From Pseudomonas sp. B33.4 (GTDB lineage Bacteria > Pseudomonadota > Gammaproteobacteria > Pseudomonadales > Pseudomonadaceae): DNA of 64,000 nucleotides. The translations under genes were made by a program, and so were the position numbers. The notes under the pieces are model-generated. The model saw nothing but the letters and a program-made list of their open reading frames with translations. It was not told the origin of the DNA and did not search any database. Within the stretch, counting starts at the first letter, position 1; every line of letters begins with the position of its first letter. The stretch spans positions 2,471,001-2,535,000 of the forward strand of contig NZ_CP140706.1 in assembly GCF_034555375.1 (NCBI RefSeq). Direction: 5' to 3'. Positions 25,378-35,717 of the stretch are shown here, piece by piece.

Positions 25378-27987
25378 TTAGGCTTGAACGACCGGGATGT
25401 TGGCGTTCGCAGCAGCTTCACGGAACTCGGCGATCTGGTCGAAGGACAGGTAGCGGTAGATATCGGCCGCCATGCTGTCGATCTTGCCAGCGTATTCCAT
25501 GTACTCCTCGACGGTCGGCAGGCGACCCAGGATCGAAGCAACGGACGCCAGCTCAGCCGAAGCCAGGTAGACGTTCGCGCCGTCGCCCAGACGGTTCGGG
25601 AAGTTACGGGTCGACGTCGACACCACGGTGCTGTTCGGCTCAACGCGTGCCTGGTTACCCATGCACAGCGAGCAGCCTGGCATTTCCATGCGTGCGCCAG
25701 CCTTGCCGTAGATGCCGTAGTAGCCTTCTTCGGTCAGTTGGTGAGCGTCCATCTTGGTCGGCGGCGACAGCCACAGACGGGTTGGCAGCTGACCCTTGAC
25801 CTGATCCAGCAGTTTACCGGCAGCGCGGAAGTGACCAATGTTGGTCATGCACGAACCGATGAACACTTCGTCGATCTTCTCGCCAGCAACGCTGGACAGC
25901 AGACGGGCGTCGTCCGGGTCGTTCGGCGCGCACAGTACCGGCTCGCTGATGTCGGCCAGATCGATTTCGATGACTTCGGCGTATTCGGCGTCGGCATCGG
26001 CTTCCATCAGTTCCGGGTTGGCAACCCAGGCTTCCATCGCTTGAGCACGACGTTCCAGGGTACGCGCGTCGCCGTAGCCTTCGCCGATCATCCAGCGCAG
26101 CAGGGTGATGTTGGAGTTCAGGTACTCGGTGATCGACTCTTTCGACAGCTTGATGGTGCAACCGGCAGCCGAACGTTCGGCCGAGGCGTCGGACAGTTCG
26201 AACGCTTGCTCCAGGGTCAGACCTTCCAGACCTTCGATTTCCAGGATGCGACCGGAGAAGGCGTTTTTCTTGCCTTTCTTCTCGACGGTCAGCAGACCGT
26301 TCTGGATGGCGAAGTACGGAATGGCATGAACCAGGTCACGCAGGGTGATGCCAGGCTTCATTTTGCCTTTGAAACGCACCAGGATCGATTCCGGCATGTC
26401 CAGCGGCATAACGCCGGTGGCCGCAGCAAACGCAACCAGACCGGAACCGGCCGGGAACGAAATGCCCATCGGGAAACGGGTGTGCGAGTCACCACCGGTA
26501 CCGACGGTGTCCGGCAGCAGCATGCGGTTCAGCCACGAGTGGATGATGCCGTCGCCCGGACGCAGGGAAACGCCGCCGCGGGTCATGATGAAGTCAGGCA
26601 GGGTGTGGTGGGTGGTCACGTCGATCGGCTTTGGATAGGCCGCGGTGTGGCAGAACGACTGCATTACCAGATCAGCGGAGAAGCCCAGGCACGCCAGGTC
26701 TTTCAGTTCGTCACGGGTCATTGGACCGGTGGTGTCTTGAGAACCTACGGTGGTCATCTTCGGTTCGCAGTAGGTGCCAGGACGGATGCCTTTGCCTTCT
26801 GCCAGACCGCAAGCCTTGCCGACCATTTTCTGCGCCAGGGTGTAACCCTTGGTGCTTTCGATCGGAGCATCAGGCTTCTTGAACAGGTCGAACGGTGGCA
26901 GACCCAGTTCGGCGCGAGCCTTCTCGGTCAGGCCACGGCCGATGATCAGCGGGATACGGCCGCCGGCACGGACTTCGTCCAACAGCACCGGGGTTTTCAT
27001 TTCGAAGGTGGTCAGAACTTCGTCGGTGCCGTGTTTGCAGACTTTGCCAGCATGCGGGTACAGGTCGATCACGTCGCCCATGTTCATGTTGGACACGTCG
27101 AACTCGATTGGCAGTGCGCCGGCATCTTCCATAGTGTTGTAGAAGATCGGAGCGATTTTGCTGCCGAAGCAGAAACCGCCAGCGCGCTTGTTCGGCACGT
27201 AAGGAACGTCGTCGCCGAAGAACCACAGTACCGAGTTGGTAGCGGATTTACGCGACGAACCGGTACCGACCACGTCACCGACGTAAGCGATCGGGAAGCC
27301 TTGACCGCGCATTTCTTCGATCTGCTTCATCGGGCCGATGGCGCCCTGCTGATCAGGAACGATGCCGTCACGGGCCATTTTCAGCATGGCCAGGGCGTGC
27401 AGCGGGATGTCTGGACGCGACCAGGCATCAGGAGCAGGGGAGAGGTCGTCGGTGTTGGTTTCGCCGGTAACCTTGAATACGCGCAGGCTGATCTTGTCGG
27501 CCAGGGTCGGGCGGTTCTTGAACCACTCGCCGTCAGCCCAGGACTGCAGCACGGCTTTAGCGTGAGCGTTGCCGTTCTTGGCCTTTTCCGCGACGTCGTG
27601 GAACGCATCGAACATCAGCAGGGTGTGCTTGAGTTGCGCGGCAGCGACTGGCGCCAGCTCGGCGTCGTCCAGCAGGTCAACCAGAGTGACGATGTTGTAG
27701 CCGCCCTGCATGGTGCCGAGCAGTTCTACAGCGCGCTTTTTGTCCAGCAGCGGGGAGGAAACTTCGCCCTTGGCCAGAGCAGACAGGAAACCGGCTTTAA
27801 CGTAAGCAGCTTCGTCCACGCCTGGTGGAATGCGATTGGTGATCAGGTCAACGAGAAATTCTTCTTCGCCAGCCGGAGGGTTTTTCAGCAGCTCGACCAG
27901 GCCTGCTGTTTGTTCGGCGTTAAGCGGCTGGGGAACGATACCCAGGGCTGCACGCTCTTCGATATGTTTGCGGTAGGCTTCAAGCAC
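25378..27987 (-). CDS. acnB: Aconitate hydratase B
   Basis: An 869-residue AcnB, the TCA-cycle enzyme that isomerises citrate and isocitrate; AcnB often also hydrates 2-methylaconitate. The GTG at 27987 has a GAGGGT site and gives the family N-terminus [20 protein letters not shown]. The HEAT-like domain comes first, as in other B-type enzymes. The cluster ligands are in GSCMTN near residue 710 and [10 protein letters not shown] near 769-775. It is monocistronic, with a convergent terminator behind and a long upstream region that carries an inverted repeat. Confidence 0.97.
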   Translation of the reverse strand: MLEAYRKHIEERAALGIVPQPLNAEQTAGLVELLKNPPAGEEEFLVDLITNRIPPGVDEAAYVKAGFLSALAKGEVSSPLLDKKRAVELLGTMQGGYNIVTLVDLLDDAELAPVAAAQLKHTLLMFDAFHDVAEKAKNGNAHAKAVLQSWADGEWFKNRPTLADKISLRVFKVTGETNTDDLSPAPDAWSRPDIPLHALAMLKMARDGIVPDQQGAIGPMKQIEEMRGQGFPIAYVGDVVGTGSSRKSATNSVLWFFGDDVPYVPNKRAGGFCFGSKIAPIFYNTMEDAGALPIEFDVSNMNMGDVIDLYPHAGKVCKHGTDEVLTTFEMKTPVLLDEVRAGGRIPLIIGRGLTEKARAELGLPPFDLFKKPDAPIESTKGYTLAQKMVGKACGLAEGKGIRPGTYCEPKMTTVGSQDTTGPMTRDELKDLACLGFSADLVMQSFCHTAAYPKPIDVTTHHTLPDFIMTRGGVSLRPGDGIIHSWLNRMLLPDTVGTGGDSHTRFPMGISFPAGSGLVAFAAATGVMPLDMPESILVRFKGKMKPGITLRDLVHAIPYFAIQNGLLTVEKKGKKNAFSGRILEIEGLEGLTLEQAFELSDASAERSAAGCTIKLSKESITEYLNSNITLLRWMIGEGYGDARTLERRAQAMEAWVANPELMEADADAEYAEVIEIDLADISEPVLCAPNDPDDARLLSSVAGEKIDEVFIGSCMTNIGHFRAAGKLLDQVKGQLPTRLWLSPPTKMDAHQLTEEGYYGIYGKAGARMEMPGCSLCMGNQARVEPNSTVVSTSTRNFPNRLGDGANVYLASAELASVASILGRLPTVEEYMEYAGKIDSMAADIYRYLSFDQIAEFREAAANANIPVVQA

Positions 27988-28107
27988 AGTTATTACCCTC
28001 ATCAGTGGTCCCAAATGGGTGTCCGGGACGCTCATCCCGAAATTGCCGTACTCATGCTCCTCACGACGTTGTGGGTCGTTCGGCCAGAATTACCGGCAAT
28101 TCCTTAC

Positions 28108-28248
28108 AGAAGCTGCTTTCAAAGTTTTACGCCTGCAGAACGGGGAGCTGATGAGGGTTGGCGCTGGATTCTTCCCCGCTGGAAAAATCCCTCGCCAACA
28201 CCGCTCTGAAGGAACGACTGTGCTCGTGACGCTTTGAAAACAGCTTCT
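28108..28248. repeat. Nested inverted repeat upstream of acnB
   Basis: The 468 bp between the acnB and DUF1289 starts are otherwise gene-free. They hold outer arms AGAAGCTGCTTTCAAAG (28108-28124) and CTTTGAAAACAGCTTCT (28232-28248), complementary except for one base, with inner arms GTTGGCG (28157-28163) and CGCCAAC (28193-28199). It could be a small mobile repeat or a structured acnB 5' region. Confidence 0.55.
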
Positions 28249-28455
28249 AACGGACATTGGCGCCTTAAAAGGCTGGCTGATTCTACGGCAAAAAAAATTT
28301 AAAGGTAAGTCGGGCTCTATTGGACTTTCGTGGCAATGCGCGCGGCCGGGGCAAACGCGCGGTGCGGCTGAGACCCTGATGTTTGAGGGGTGATCAATGC
28401 CTGACAAAGGGCTAACATGCCGACCTGTTCCGCGTTTCAGTGTTTTGCCTATCTT

Positions 28456-28926
28456 ATGCCCAATCAGACCATCAAGACCCCCTGCGTCGGCCTCTGCTCC
28501 ACTGTTTACGGTGATCTGGTGTGCCGTGGCTGCAAGCGTTTCCACCACGAAGTGATCCACTGGAATGGATATAACGAGGAGGAAAAACGCGCGGTGTGGC
28601 TGCGTCTGGAGCAATTGCTGTCACAAGTGATGGCGGCCAAGGTCGAGATTTTCGACTCGGCGCGCCTGCGCGAGCAGTTGGAACAGCGCAAGATCCGCTT
28701 CGTGCCGCATCAGTCGGAATATTGCTGGGCATATCAGCTGATTGCCCGTGGTGCGCGGGTGATCATTAATCTGGAAGCTTACGGAATGGTGTTGCTGCCG
28801 GAGTTTCGCGACTGGAGCCTGCCGGAATTGCGTGACGCCATTGATCGGGAATTTTTCCTGCTGTCGGAAGCGCACTACCAGCGCTACATCGCCCCGGGTT
28901 TTCTCAAGGACGCCTTCGGCGCCTGA
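28456..28926 (+). CDS. DUF1289 domain protein
   Basis: A 156-residue protein whose N-terminus carries the DUF1289 pattern: TPCVGLCSTVYGDLVCRGCKRF, with four cysteines that may bind a metal. The rest contains FHHEVIHWNGYNEEEKRAVW, typical of longer Pseudomonas members. The role is unknown. The start is taken at 28456, where homologues begin with MPNQTIKTPC as I recall them, although the ribosome site is weak; ATG 28417 is the alternative. It is convergent with the Usp gene across a REP pair. Confidence 0.82.
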   Translation: MPNQTIKTPCVGLCSTVYGDLVCRGCKRFHHEVIHWNGYNEEEKRAVWLRLEQLLSQVMAAKVEIFDSARLREQLEQRKIRFVPHQSEYCWAYQLIARGARVIINLEAYGMVLLPEFRDWSLPELRDAIDREFFLLSEAHYQRYIAPGFLKDAFGA

Positions 28927-28929
28927 AGG

Positions 28930-29011
28930 TCAAAAGATCGCAGCGTGCCGCAGCTCCTACATGGGAATGCGTTTCTACCTGTAGGAGCTGCCGAAGGCTG
29001 CGATCTTTTGA
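28930..29011. repeat. Inverted REP pair (GTAGGAGCTGCCGAAGG type)
   Basis: Two about 31-bp arms (28930-28960 and 28981-29011) in inverted orientation carry CAGCTCCTAC / GTAGGAGCTG and GATCGCAG / CTGCGATC. The pair lies exactly between the stops of two convergent genes and can fold into one long hairpin, so it may serve as a terminator. Confidence 0.85.
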
Positions 29012-29014
29012 TCT

Positions 29015-29878
29015 TTAATGTTTCACCGCCAGCTCCACCAGATGATCCTCAACCTCCTGCGGCTTGAGTACCAGCACATCGCTCTCCAGCGCATCCAGAA
29101 TCACTTCCGCCGTATTGCCGATCAACGCCCCTGACAAACCGGTGCGTGCCACGGTGCCAATCACGGTCACCGCCGCCTGCAGCTTGTGCGCCATAAACGG
29201 GATCAACACATCCGCCGGGCCTTCTTCGATGTGCAGATGCTCATCATCGACATCGAACTCCGCCTGAAACGCCCGGCATTGCTCGCGATAACGCGCCGCG
29301 ATGGTTTCGCTCAGTTGTAGCGTCGGGTCAGCCGCCGAGAGCATCGGCGATGGATGTGCCGCGATCACATGCAGATGCGCTTTCGCCAGACTGGCTATGT
29401 CGTAGCCATGATCAATGATCGTCGTGTGCAGATGCCGGTGTTCGCCGTCGGCATTGCCCACGTCAACGGCTGCCAGAATCACCTTGTCCTTCCACGAACC
29501 GGCGGTTTTCACCAGCAGCACCGGGGTAGGGCAGTGGCGCAGGAGTTTCCAGTCGGCCGGGGTCAGCAAGGCTTTTTTCAGCGAGCTGTCGGGGAAATGC
29601 TGCTTGATCACCAGCCCGCAACCCTCGGCCTGCTGCACATCGATGATGGTTTCGTGCAGGCTTTCATTCCATGCCTGTTCGGTGGTCACGCTGTAACCGT
29701 CGGCCAACAGCGCAGCTTTGAGCACGCCGAGCATGCCGGCGTGATCGTGCTTCTTGTCGCACACCAGCAGGTGCAGATGGGCCTGGGTCACGCCAGCGAT
29801 CAACTTGGCGCGCTTGAGCGCCAGGCTTTCCGAATGTTCGGGTTCGATGACCACCAGAATGCTGCGAATGGCTTGCAT
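29015..29878 (-). CDS. Tandem universal stress protein (UspE-like)
   Basis: A 287-residue protein with two UspA domains. The first starts with IRSILVVIEPEHSESLALKRAKLIA, and the second (from about residue 140) with KDKVILAAVDVGN and ends with VIGTVARTGLSGALIGNTAEVILD, the glycine-rich nucleotide-binding loop. Only the second domain has a clear ATP-binding pattern. The ATG at 29878 has GGAGACTCC upstream; the open frame continues further but is not Usp-like. It is a general stress protein whose precise role is unknown. Confidence 0.88.
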   Translation of the reverse strand: MQAIRSILVVIEPEHSESLALKRAKLIAGVTQAHLHLLVCDKKHDHAGMLGVLKAALLADGYSVTTEQAWNESLHETIIDVQQAEGCGLVIKQHFPDSSLKKALLTPADWKLLRHCPTPVLLVKTAGSWKDKVILAAVDVGNADGEHRHLHTTIIDHGYDIASLAKAHLHVIAAHPSPMLSAADPTLQLSETIAARYREQCRAFQAEFDVDDEHLHIEEGPADVLIPFMAHKLQAAVTVIGTVARTGLSGALIGNTAEVILDALESDVLVLKPQEVEDHLVELAVKH

Positions 29879-30037
29879 GAGCGGAGTCTCCAGCAAAGAA
29901 AAGGCACGGCGTTGCACAACTATAGTTGCTGCTCGATCGTGCGCGACTTGATGCATATCAACGGTGGTGGCTGGTGGTCTGCGGGCAGGCCGGTATAATC
30001 GGCGCCCTTCGCTCGAACACCTTTTACCGTGAGCCCC

Positions 30038-30640
30038 ATGATCCTTCCCGAAATCCACGAATTCCTTGGCTGCCGCACCCCCGACGCCTGGGTTCAGGCC
30101 GCACTGGCCGATCAGGAAACCCTGCTGATCGACCACAAGAACTGCGAGTTCAAGGCTGCCAGCACCGCCCTGAGCCTGATTGCCAAGTACCATTCCCACG
30201 TCGACCTGATCAACATGATGTCGCGTCTGGCCCGGGAAGAACTGGTGCACCACGAGCAGGTCATGCGCATCATGAAACGGCGCAAGATCGAACTGCGTCA
30301 GCTCCACGCCGGCCGTTATGCTTCGGGCTTGCGCAAGGTGGTGCGCAGCCATGAGCCGGTGAAACTGGTGGATACGCTGGTGGTTGGCGCATTTATCGAA
30401 GCGCGCAGTTGCGAGCGTTTCGAAGCGCTGGTACCGCATCTGGACGAAGAACTCGGCAAGTTCTACTTTGGTCTGCTGAAAAGCGAAGCGCGGCATTTTC
30501 AGGGTTATCTGAAACTCGCCTATCAGTACGGTGATGCGAAGGATATTGCTCAGGTCATCGACAAGGTCCGTGCCGCCGAGCAGGAACTGATCGAGTCGCC
30601 GGATGAAGAATTCCGCTTCCACAGCGGTGTGCCTGCATAA
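30038..30640 (+). CDS. miaE: tRNA-(ms2io6A) hydroxylase MiaE
   Basis: A 200-residue ferritin-like diiron monooxygenase that hydroxylates the isopentenyl group of ms2i6A37 in tRNA. The N-terminus (LPEIHEFLGCRTPDAWVQAALADQE) and the NCEFKAASTALSLIAKY helix are diagnostic. Iron ligands are in REELVHHEQV, FIEARSCERF and KSEARHF. The ATG at 30038 is used; a GTG at 30029 (MSPMILPEI) is equally possible, and neither has a strong ribosome site. Length is normal. Confidence 0.93.
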   Translation: MILPEIHEFLGCRTPDAWVQAALADQETLLIDHKNCEFKAASTALSLIAKYHSHVDLINMMSRLAREELVHHEQVMRIMKRRKIELRQLHAGRYASGLRKVVRSHEPVKLVDTLVVGAFIEARSCERFEALVPHLDEELGKFYFGLLKSEARHFQGYLKLAYQYGDAKDIAQVIDKVRAAEQELIESPDEEFRFHSGVPA

Positions 30641-30721
30641 GATTTATAGTGTACTGCCCCAAAGTTGGTGACGGCAGTGAAAGTTGGCTGCTATTTGGTT
30701 TTTTATGAGAAGGGAACTCTG

Positions 30722-31894
30722 ATGGTTAAGTATTATTTGGATGAAAGTGGGAATAGCGGTGATGTTCTGAGCCTGAAGAATGGACTAGGCTTCGCGGGAC
30801 AACCGTTTTTTACCTTGGCTGCTGTTGGTTTGCGTGAGGTTGATTCAATAGAGTCAATCATAAATGCACTGAAGGCAAAGTATAAGGTTCAAGCAGCCGA
30901 GCTTAAAAGTACCAAGATTTACAAGGATAAGCCGGGATTTATACTTGATTTGGTAAAGGAGTTGGTAAAGGCAGGTGTTCCTTTTTTTGTAGAGGCTGTA
31001 GATAAGAGATATTATGTTTCAACTGCGATAGTCAATCATCAGGTTTTGCCGCCATATTTTACTGGTGATGAGTCAAATGCAGAAATGCAAAAGATGCGAA
31101 ATTTCATCTCTGATCATATGGCTAGAGAAATGCCAGATCAATATTTTAATGACTTCTTCATGAGCTGCCGTAGTCCTACCGAAGAGTCAGTTCTGCGATC
31201 AATGGGTACTATAAAGTCCTTTTACGTAGGCGAAGATTGCTTTGGAGAATATAAGCAGTTCGCTGAGCATATGGACTCCAGCGTAGAGGACTATCACGAC
31301 CTCAAGAAGCAGTTGGGCGATAAAGCGATAAAAATGTTTGTTCCAATACCAGACAAGAACAAACGGGGAGAAGATGTTTATTTGCTTCCTCATGTGTCAT
31401 CGCTAACTAATATTCTCGCACGAGTCAATGTTGCGCATGATCGTGATTTGTCAGGTGTAATTTTCGTACACGATAAACAAGATCATTTCGATGGCGCTCT
31501 GAATGATATAAAAGAGCTGATGTTGAATTTTTCTGCACCGGCCAATTCCCCACCGACACCTAATTCCGATTTTTCCTTCGTGGATGGAGTCGAACTAGAG
31601 TTTGCAGACTCCCTTAAGTCCATAGGTGTTCAGGTTGCCGATGTGTTGGCAGGGTTTACCAGTAGGTATTTTGCTGAGTTCTTCCGCCAGGATGGAGAGG
31701 TGGATGATATATATCATGAGATTTATAAAGAACTAATGGGCGGATTTGATAAGAAAACCAGCGTGGGGGTGAACCTTGTGATCCCTGCAACGATGCAGTG
31801 TGAGTTCGAAGCGTTTCATCAAACCGGGATCAGAAAACATCCCTCCCCCGAACAAGTGATTGAACGCATAGCACTTAATTTTTCGGGTATTTGA
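30722..31894 (+). CDS. DUF3800 domain protein (accessory)
   Basis: A 390-residue protein with the DUF3800 start signature VKYYLDESGNSG (RNase H-like fold with an Asp in the first strand) and a second acidic motif near the end, SIGVQVADVLAGFTSRY. An AAGGGAAC site precedes the ATG at 30722. Codon use is AT-rich, unlike miaE and rstA on either side, which suggests horizontal gain. DUF3800 proteins are common in phages and defence islands, and a nuclease or RNA-related role has been suggested for the fold; the function here is unknown. Confidence 0.8.
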   Translation: MVKYYLDESGNSGDVLSLKNGLGFAGQPFFTLAAVGLREVDSIESIINALKAKYKVQAAELKSTKIYKDKPGFILDLVKELVKAGVPFFVEAVDKRYYVSTAIVNHQVLPPYFTGDESNAEMQKMRNFISDHMAREMPDQYFNDFFMSCRSPTEESVLRSMGTIKSFYVGEDCFGEYKQFAEHMDSSVEDYHDLKKQLGDKAIKMFVPIPDKNKRGEDVYLLPHVSSLTNILARVNVAHDRDLSGVIFVHDKQDHFDGALNDIKELMLNFSAPANSPPTPNSDFSFVDGVELEFADSLKSIGVQVADVLAGFTSRYFAEFFRQDGEVDDIYHEIYKELMGGFDKKTSVGVNLVIPATMQCEFEAFHQTGIRKHPSPEQVIERIALNFSGI

Positions 31895-32009
31895 ACCTCG
31901 ATTGTTCTCGTTTCATGTCGGAGGACCTTTTCTAGGTTTTAGCAGGCGAGAGGGGGTTGTAGACTGATCGCCAACTGTTAAAAACTCTTAAGAGTATGAA
32001 ACATCACCG

Positions 32010-32035
32010 AAAACCGGCCCCAGCGGCCGGTTTTT
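32010..32035 (+). terminator. Rho-independent terminator
   Basis: AAAACCGGCC pairs with GGCCGGTTTT around a five-base loop and is followed by T. It separates the DUF3800 gene from the two-component system. Confidence 0.8.
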
Positions 32036-32113
32036 GCTGCCTGAAGCAAACGCCTCGCCGGTGATTGCCGCCATAATGTCGGCCACTTCACACATGGGCG
32101 GCAGACGGTCGTT

Positions 32114-32821
32114 ATGGATAACCTGGGTTTTGGCAAAGTCCTGCTAGTGGAAGACGATGAACGTCTGGCAGCGCTGATCGCACACTTTCTCGAACAGCAC
32201 GGCTACGAAGTACGCACCGTGCTGCGCGGCGATCTGGCCGTGGCGGCCTTTCTGGAATTCAAGCCGAAAGTCGTGGTGCTCGACCTGATGTTGCCGGGGC
32301 AGAGTGGTCTGCATGTGTGCCGGGAAATTCGCAGTGTGTCGGACACGCCGATCGTGATCCTGACCGCCAAGGAAGACGATCTGGACCACATTCTCGGTCT
32401 GGAGTCCGGCGCCGATGACTACGTGATCAAACCGATCAAGCCGCCGGTGTTGCTGGCCCGGTTGCGAGCGCTGCAACGGCGACAGGTGCCGGACAGTAAC
32501 GTGGTCAGTTTCATGGAGTTTGGCCAGCTGAGCGTCGACCGCAGTTGTCGTGAAGTGCGGCTGGCGGGCGAAATCATTGAAATGACCACTATGGAATTCG
32601 AGCTGCTGTGGTTGCTGGCCAGCGCGGCGGGCAAGGTGCTGTCGCGCGACGATATCCTCAATCGCATGCGCGGGATCGCCTTCGACGGGCTCAACCGCAG
32701 CGTCGACGTGTACATCAGCAAGTTGCGCAACAAGCTCAAGGACAACCCCCGCGAGCCGATGTGTATCAAGACCGTGTGGGGCAAGGGTTATCTGTTCAAT
32801 CCGTTCGCGTGGGAGCTGTAG
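32114..32821 (+). CDS. rstA: OmpR-family response regulator, RstA-like
   Basis: A 235-residue response regulator. The receiver domain has the acidic pair VEDD, phospho-acceptor Asp57 (VVVLDLMLPGQ), the Thr/Lys segment VILTAKEDD and GADDYVIKPI. A winged-helix DNA-binding domain starts near residue 135 and ends with SVDVYISKLRNKLKDNP and IKTVWGKGYLFNP. The overall sequence and its pairing with an RstB-like kinase suggest RstA. The stop is immediately followed by the kinase ATG. Confidence 0.85.
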   Translation: MDNLGFGKVLLVEDDERLAALIAHFLEQHGYEVRTVLRGDLAVAAFLEFKPKVVVLDLMLPGQSGLHVCREIRSVSDTPIVILTAKEDDLDHILGLESGADDYVIKPIKPPVLLARLRALQRRQVPDSNVVSFMEFGQLSVDRSCREVRLAGEIIEMTTMEFELLWLLASAAGKVLSRDDILNRMRGIAFDGLNRSVDVYISKLRNKLKDNPREPMCIKTVWGKGYLFNPFAWEL

Positions 32822-34108
32822 ATGCTGCGGTTATTTCTCGGGTTGTTTCTGGTCATGACGATTGGTCTGGTGCTGGCGTTGCAGACGGTCGAACGCACCT
32901 TTGATGCCTTGCTCGATTATCAGATGCAGGACTACAACCGCGAGGCTGTGCGAGGGCAAGCGTGGACGTTGGCTCAGCAGTTGCGTGACCTCGACGGCCC
33001 GGCCCGGGAAAACCAGCTGGAAACGATTCGCCCGCATTATGGCTTGGGGCTGACGCTGGTCGATGCTGGTGAACTGGCCCTGAGCGATGAGGAAAAAGCC
33101 GAGCTGGCCCAAGGGCTGCTGGTGATCCGAGACAAATACACCCAGTACATTTCCGCCATCGACGATGGCCCGCAACTGCTCAGCATCCGCTTGCCGGCCG
33201 AGCCGAGCCTGATGCCGTTCTACATCGCCGGTGCCTACCTGATGATTGCCGTGCTGATCGGCTTCGTCCTGTTTTTCTGGGTGCGCCCGCACTGGCGTGA
33301 CCTGGAGAAGCTGCGTCTGGCCGCCGAGCGTTTCGGCGACAACGATCTGTCGGTGCGCATCCAGTTGTCGAAACGCTCGAACATCCGCGATCTGGCCGAG
33401 CACTTCAACCTGATGGCAGCGCGCATCGAAGGGCTGATCGCCAATCAGCGCGAACTGACCAATGCCGTGTCCCACGAGCTGCGCACGCCGATTGCGCGGC
33501 TGTCGTTTGAACTCGATCAGCTCAAGCAGCAGTCGGACCCCAGCCAGAACCGCGAGCTGATTGCCGACATGTATGCCGACCTCGGCGAGCTGGAGGAAAT
33601 GGTTTCGGAACTGCTGACCTATGCCAGCCTGGAGCGCGGCGCAACGGTGATCAAGCGTGAAAACATCCAGGCTGCCAATTGGCTCGACAGTGTGGTCGGC
33701 AGCGTGGCCCTGGAGGCAGAGGCGGCGGGCGTGCAGTTGTTGATTGGTGAGTGCCGGCTGGAAACGGTGCGCATCGAGCCGCGATTCATGGCGCGGGCGG
33801 TGATCAATCTGCTGCGCAATGCGATTCGTTATGCCGAGCAGCGGGTTGAAGTGACGCTGGTGCGCAGCGGTGATTATTACGAAGTGCGGGTCAATGACGA
33901 CGGGCCGGGCGTGCCGGTGGACGGGCGGGAGAAGATCTTTGAGCCGTTTTCGCGACTGGATGCCAGCCGCGATCGCCGCACGGGCGGGTTTGGCTTGGGC
34001 CTGGCGTTGGTGCGCCGGGTGTCGCAGTCCCATGGCGGGCAGGTTGAAGTGGGTGATTCGCCTTGGGGTGGGGCGTCGTTCCGCATGACCTGGGCGCATC
34101 TGGATTGA
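32822..34108 (+). CDS. rstB: Sensor histidine kinase, RstB-like
   Basis: A 428-residue membrane histidine kinase. Membrane segments lie near residues 3-21 and 138-158 and enclose a periplasmic domain of about 115 residues that contains DYNREAVRGQAWTLAQQL. A HAMP segment follows, then the dimerisation helix with His218 (NAVSHELRTPIARL), the N box NLLRNAIRYA, and G boxes DDGPGVP and GGFGLGLALV. It phosphorylates the RR encoded directly upstream. The signal is unknown. Confidence 0.86.
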   Translation: MLRLFLGLFLVMTIGLVLALQTVERTFDALLDYQMQDYNREAVRGQAWTLAQQLRDLDGPARENQLETIRPHYGLGLTLVDAGELALSDEEKAELAQGLLVIRDKYTQYISAIDDGPQLLSIRLPAEPSLMPFYIAGAYLMIAVLIGFVLFFWVRPHWRDLEKLRLAAERFGDNDLSVRIQLSKRSNIRDLAEHFNLMAARIEGLIANQRELTNAVSHELRTPIARLSFELDQLKQQSDPSQNRELIADMYADLGELEEMVSELLTYASLERGATVIKRENIQAANWLDSVVGSVALEAEAAGVQLLIGECRLETVRIEPRFMARAVINLLRNAIRYAEQRVEVTLVRSGDYYEVRVNDDGPGVPVDGREKIFEPFSRLDASRDRRTGGFGLGLALVRRVSQSHGGQVEVGDSPWGGASFRMTWAHLD

Positions 34109-34130
34109 GTGCGCTGGCCTGCGCCGGCCA

Positions 34131-34156
34131 CTTCGCGAGCAAGCTCACTCCCACAG
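34131..34156 (-). repeat. Single REP copy
   Basis: One copy of the REP family (GTGGGAGTGAGCTTGCTCGCG on the minus strand) lies between the convergent rstB and GFA genes. No inverted partner is nearby. Confidence 0.8.
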
Positions 34157-34177
34157 TGATTTGGGTTTGCCCTGAAC

Positions 34178-34666
34178 CTAACGAGTCAGACCGAGGCGCT
34201 CATGCCACTGGGCAATCGATTCTTCGGGATATTCGTCAAATTGCTGGTCCTTGGGTTTCGCCTCGACTTCGACCCAGGTTGCTTTCGAACCGAGCATCAA
34301 ATGCGTGTGCTCCGGCGGCACTGGCAACGGCGTGTCGATGGCCGAGGCGAACGGGTGGATCAGCTCCGGCCATTCCGGGCTGAACAGCCACAAGCCGCTG
34401 CCGCACAGTGAACAAAAATGCCGCTCGGCCGTGCTGCGATGGGCGCGCTGGTCGCCTTCGTCTTTCATCTTCGCGTGATAGATGCTGATGTGTTTGCGCC
34501 CGCGTACCTTGAGGCTGGTCGCGTCGCCGCCGAGGTTGATCGCATAACCGCCGCCGCCCTGAGTCTTGCGGCAGATCGAGCAATAGCAGCGTTGATAAGG
34601 GTAGGGGTGGGCGCTGGTGAGGCTGAACGTGACCTCGCCACAATGGCAGGAGCCTTCGAGCTGCAT
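34178..34666 (-). CDS. GFA/CENP-V family zinc protein
   Basis: A 162-residue protein of the glutathione-dependent formaldehyde-activating (GFA) fold. Zinc-binding cysteines are in [20 protein letters not shown] and [10 protein letters not shown]. Most members have no proven activity and the name does not imply formaldehyde metabolism here. The ATG at 34666 has GGGAGAG upstream. It is divergent from the glutaminase gene. Confidence 0.87.
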   Translation of the reverse strand: MQLEGSCHCGEVTFSLTSAHPYPYQRCYCSICRKTQGGGGYAINLGGDATSLKVRGRKHISIYHAKMKDEGDQRAHRSTAERHFCSLCGSGLWLFSPEWPELIHPFASAIDTPLPVPPEHTHLMLGSKATWVEVEAKPKDQQFDEYPEESIAQWHERLGLTR

Positions 34667-34803
34667 GGGTGCTCTCCCGTTTTGAATGTCCGGTTCAGCC
34701 TAGAACATTCTGCGCAATGCCGGCCGGTGTGATTCGACGGGCGGGCGCAGCGTCTAGCCCCAGTGTCCCCGCAATCCCATGGGGCGAGACTTCGGAACCC
34801 GGC

Positions 34804-35712
34804 ATGCAAGCGCTGTTGAACGAGATTCTTGACGCTGTCCGCCCGCTGATTGGGCAGGGCAAGGTGGCTGACTATATTCCTGCCCTCGGCACCGTGCCGG
34901 CCAATCAGCTGGGCATCGCCGTGTACGGCAACGACGGCGAGATGTATTGCGCCGGTGACGCCGAGACGCCGTTCTCGGTGCAGAGTATTTCCAAGGTGTT
35001 CAGCCTGGTGCAGGCGATCGATCATTCCGGCGAAGCGATTTGGGAACGCCTCGGTCACGAGCCGTCCGGACAGCCGTTCAACTCGCTGGTGCAACTGGAG
35101 TTCGAGCGCGGTCGACCACGCAATCCATTCATCAATGCTGGTGCGCTGGTGATCTGCGACATCAACCAGTCGCGCTTCGCCGCACCTACTTTGTCGATGC
35201 GTGATTTCGTCCGGCGCCTGTCGGGTAATCCGCAAATCATGATCGACGGCAAAGTCGCCGACTCCGAATACCAGCACCGCGCGCGCAATGCGGCGATGGC
35301 GTATCTGATGCAGTCGTTCGGCAACTTTCACAACGACGTCGAAGCGGTGCTGCGCAGCTATTTCAGCCATTGCGCGTTGCGCATGAACTGCATCGATCTG
35401 GCGCGTGCGTTCTGCTTTCTGGCCAATGACGGTTTCTGCAAACACAGCGGCGATCAGATCCTGACGCGCCGGCAAACCCAGCAGGTCAACTCGATCATGG
35501 CCACCAGCGGGCTGTATGACGAAGCGGGCAACTTCGCCTATCGCGTTGGTTTGCCGGGCAAGAGCGGCGTCGGTGGCGGGATTGTCGCGGTGGTGCCGGG
35601 GCAGTTCACAGTGTGCGTGTGGTCGCCAGAGTTGAATGCGGCGGGGAATTCACTGGCGGGGATGGCGGCGCTGGAGATGCTTAGTGCGCGGATTGGCTGG
35701 TCAGTATTTTGA
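34804..35712 (+). CDS. glsA: Glutaminase (serine-dependent, GlsA/GlsB type)
   Basis: A 302-residue beta-lactamase-fold glutaminase that converts glutamine to glutamate and ammonia. The Ser-x-x-Lys pair is in [10 protein letters not shown], and [13 protein letters not shown] and [13 protein letters not shown] are family landmarks. The ATG at 34804 gives the standard length; the frame is open 45 codons upstream but without family similarity. A REP pair follows the stop. Confidence 0.93.
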   Translation: MQALLNEILDAVRPLIGQGKVADYIPALGTVPANQLGIAVYGNDGEMYCAGDAETPFSVQSISKVFSLVQAIDHSGEAIWERLGHEPSGQPFNSLVQLEFERGRPRNPFINAGALVICDINQSRFAAPTLSMRDFVRRLSGNPQIMIDGKVADSEYQHRARNAAMAYLMQSFGNFHNDVEAVLRSYFSHCALRMNCIDLARAFCFLANDGFCKHSGDQILTRRQTQQVNSIMATSGLYDEAGNFAYRVGLPGKSGVGGGIVAVVPGQFTVCVWSPELNAAGNSLAGMAALEMLSARIGWSVF

Positions 35713-35717
35713 TCTGA

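Noticed and set aside
25348..28209. A 953-codon open frame on the plus strand
   Set aside because: It is the antisense shadow of acnB, which matches aconitase B over its full length.
29879..30622. Upstream extension of the Usp frame into a 535-codon frame
   Set aside because: The extension is antisense to miaE; the Usp family start and a ribosome site are at 29878.
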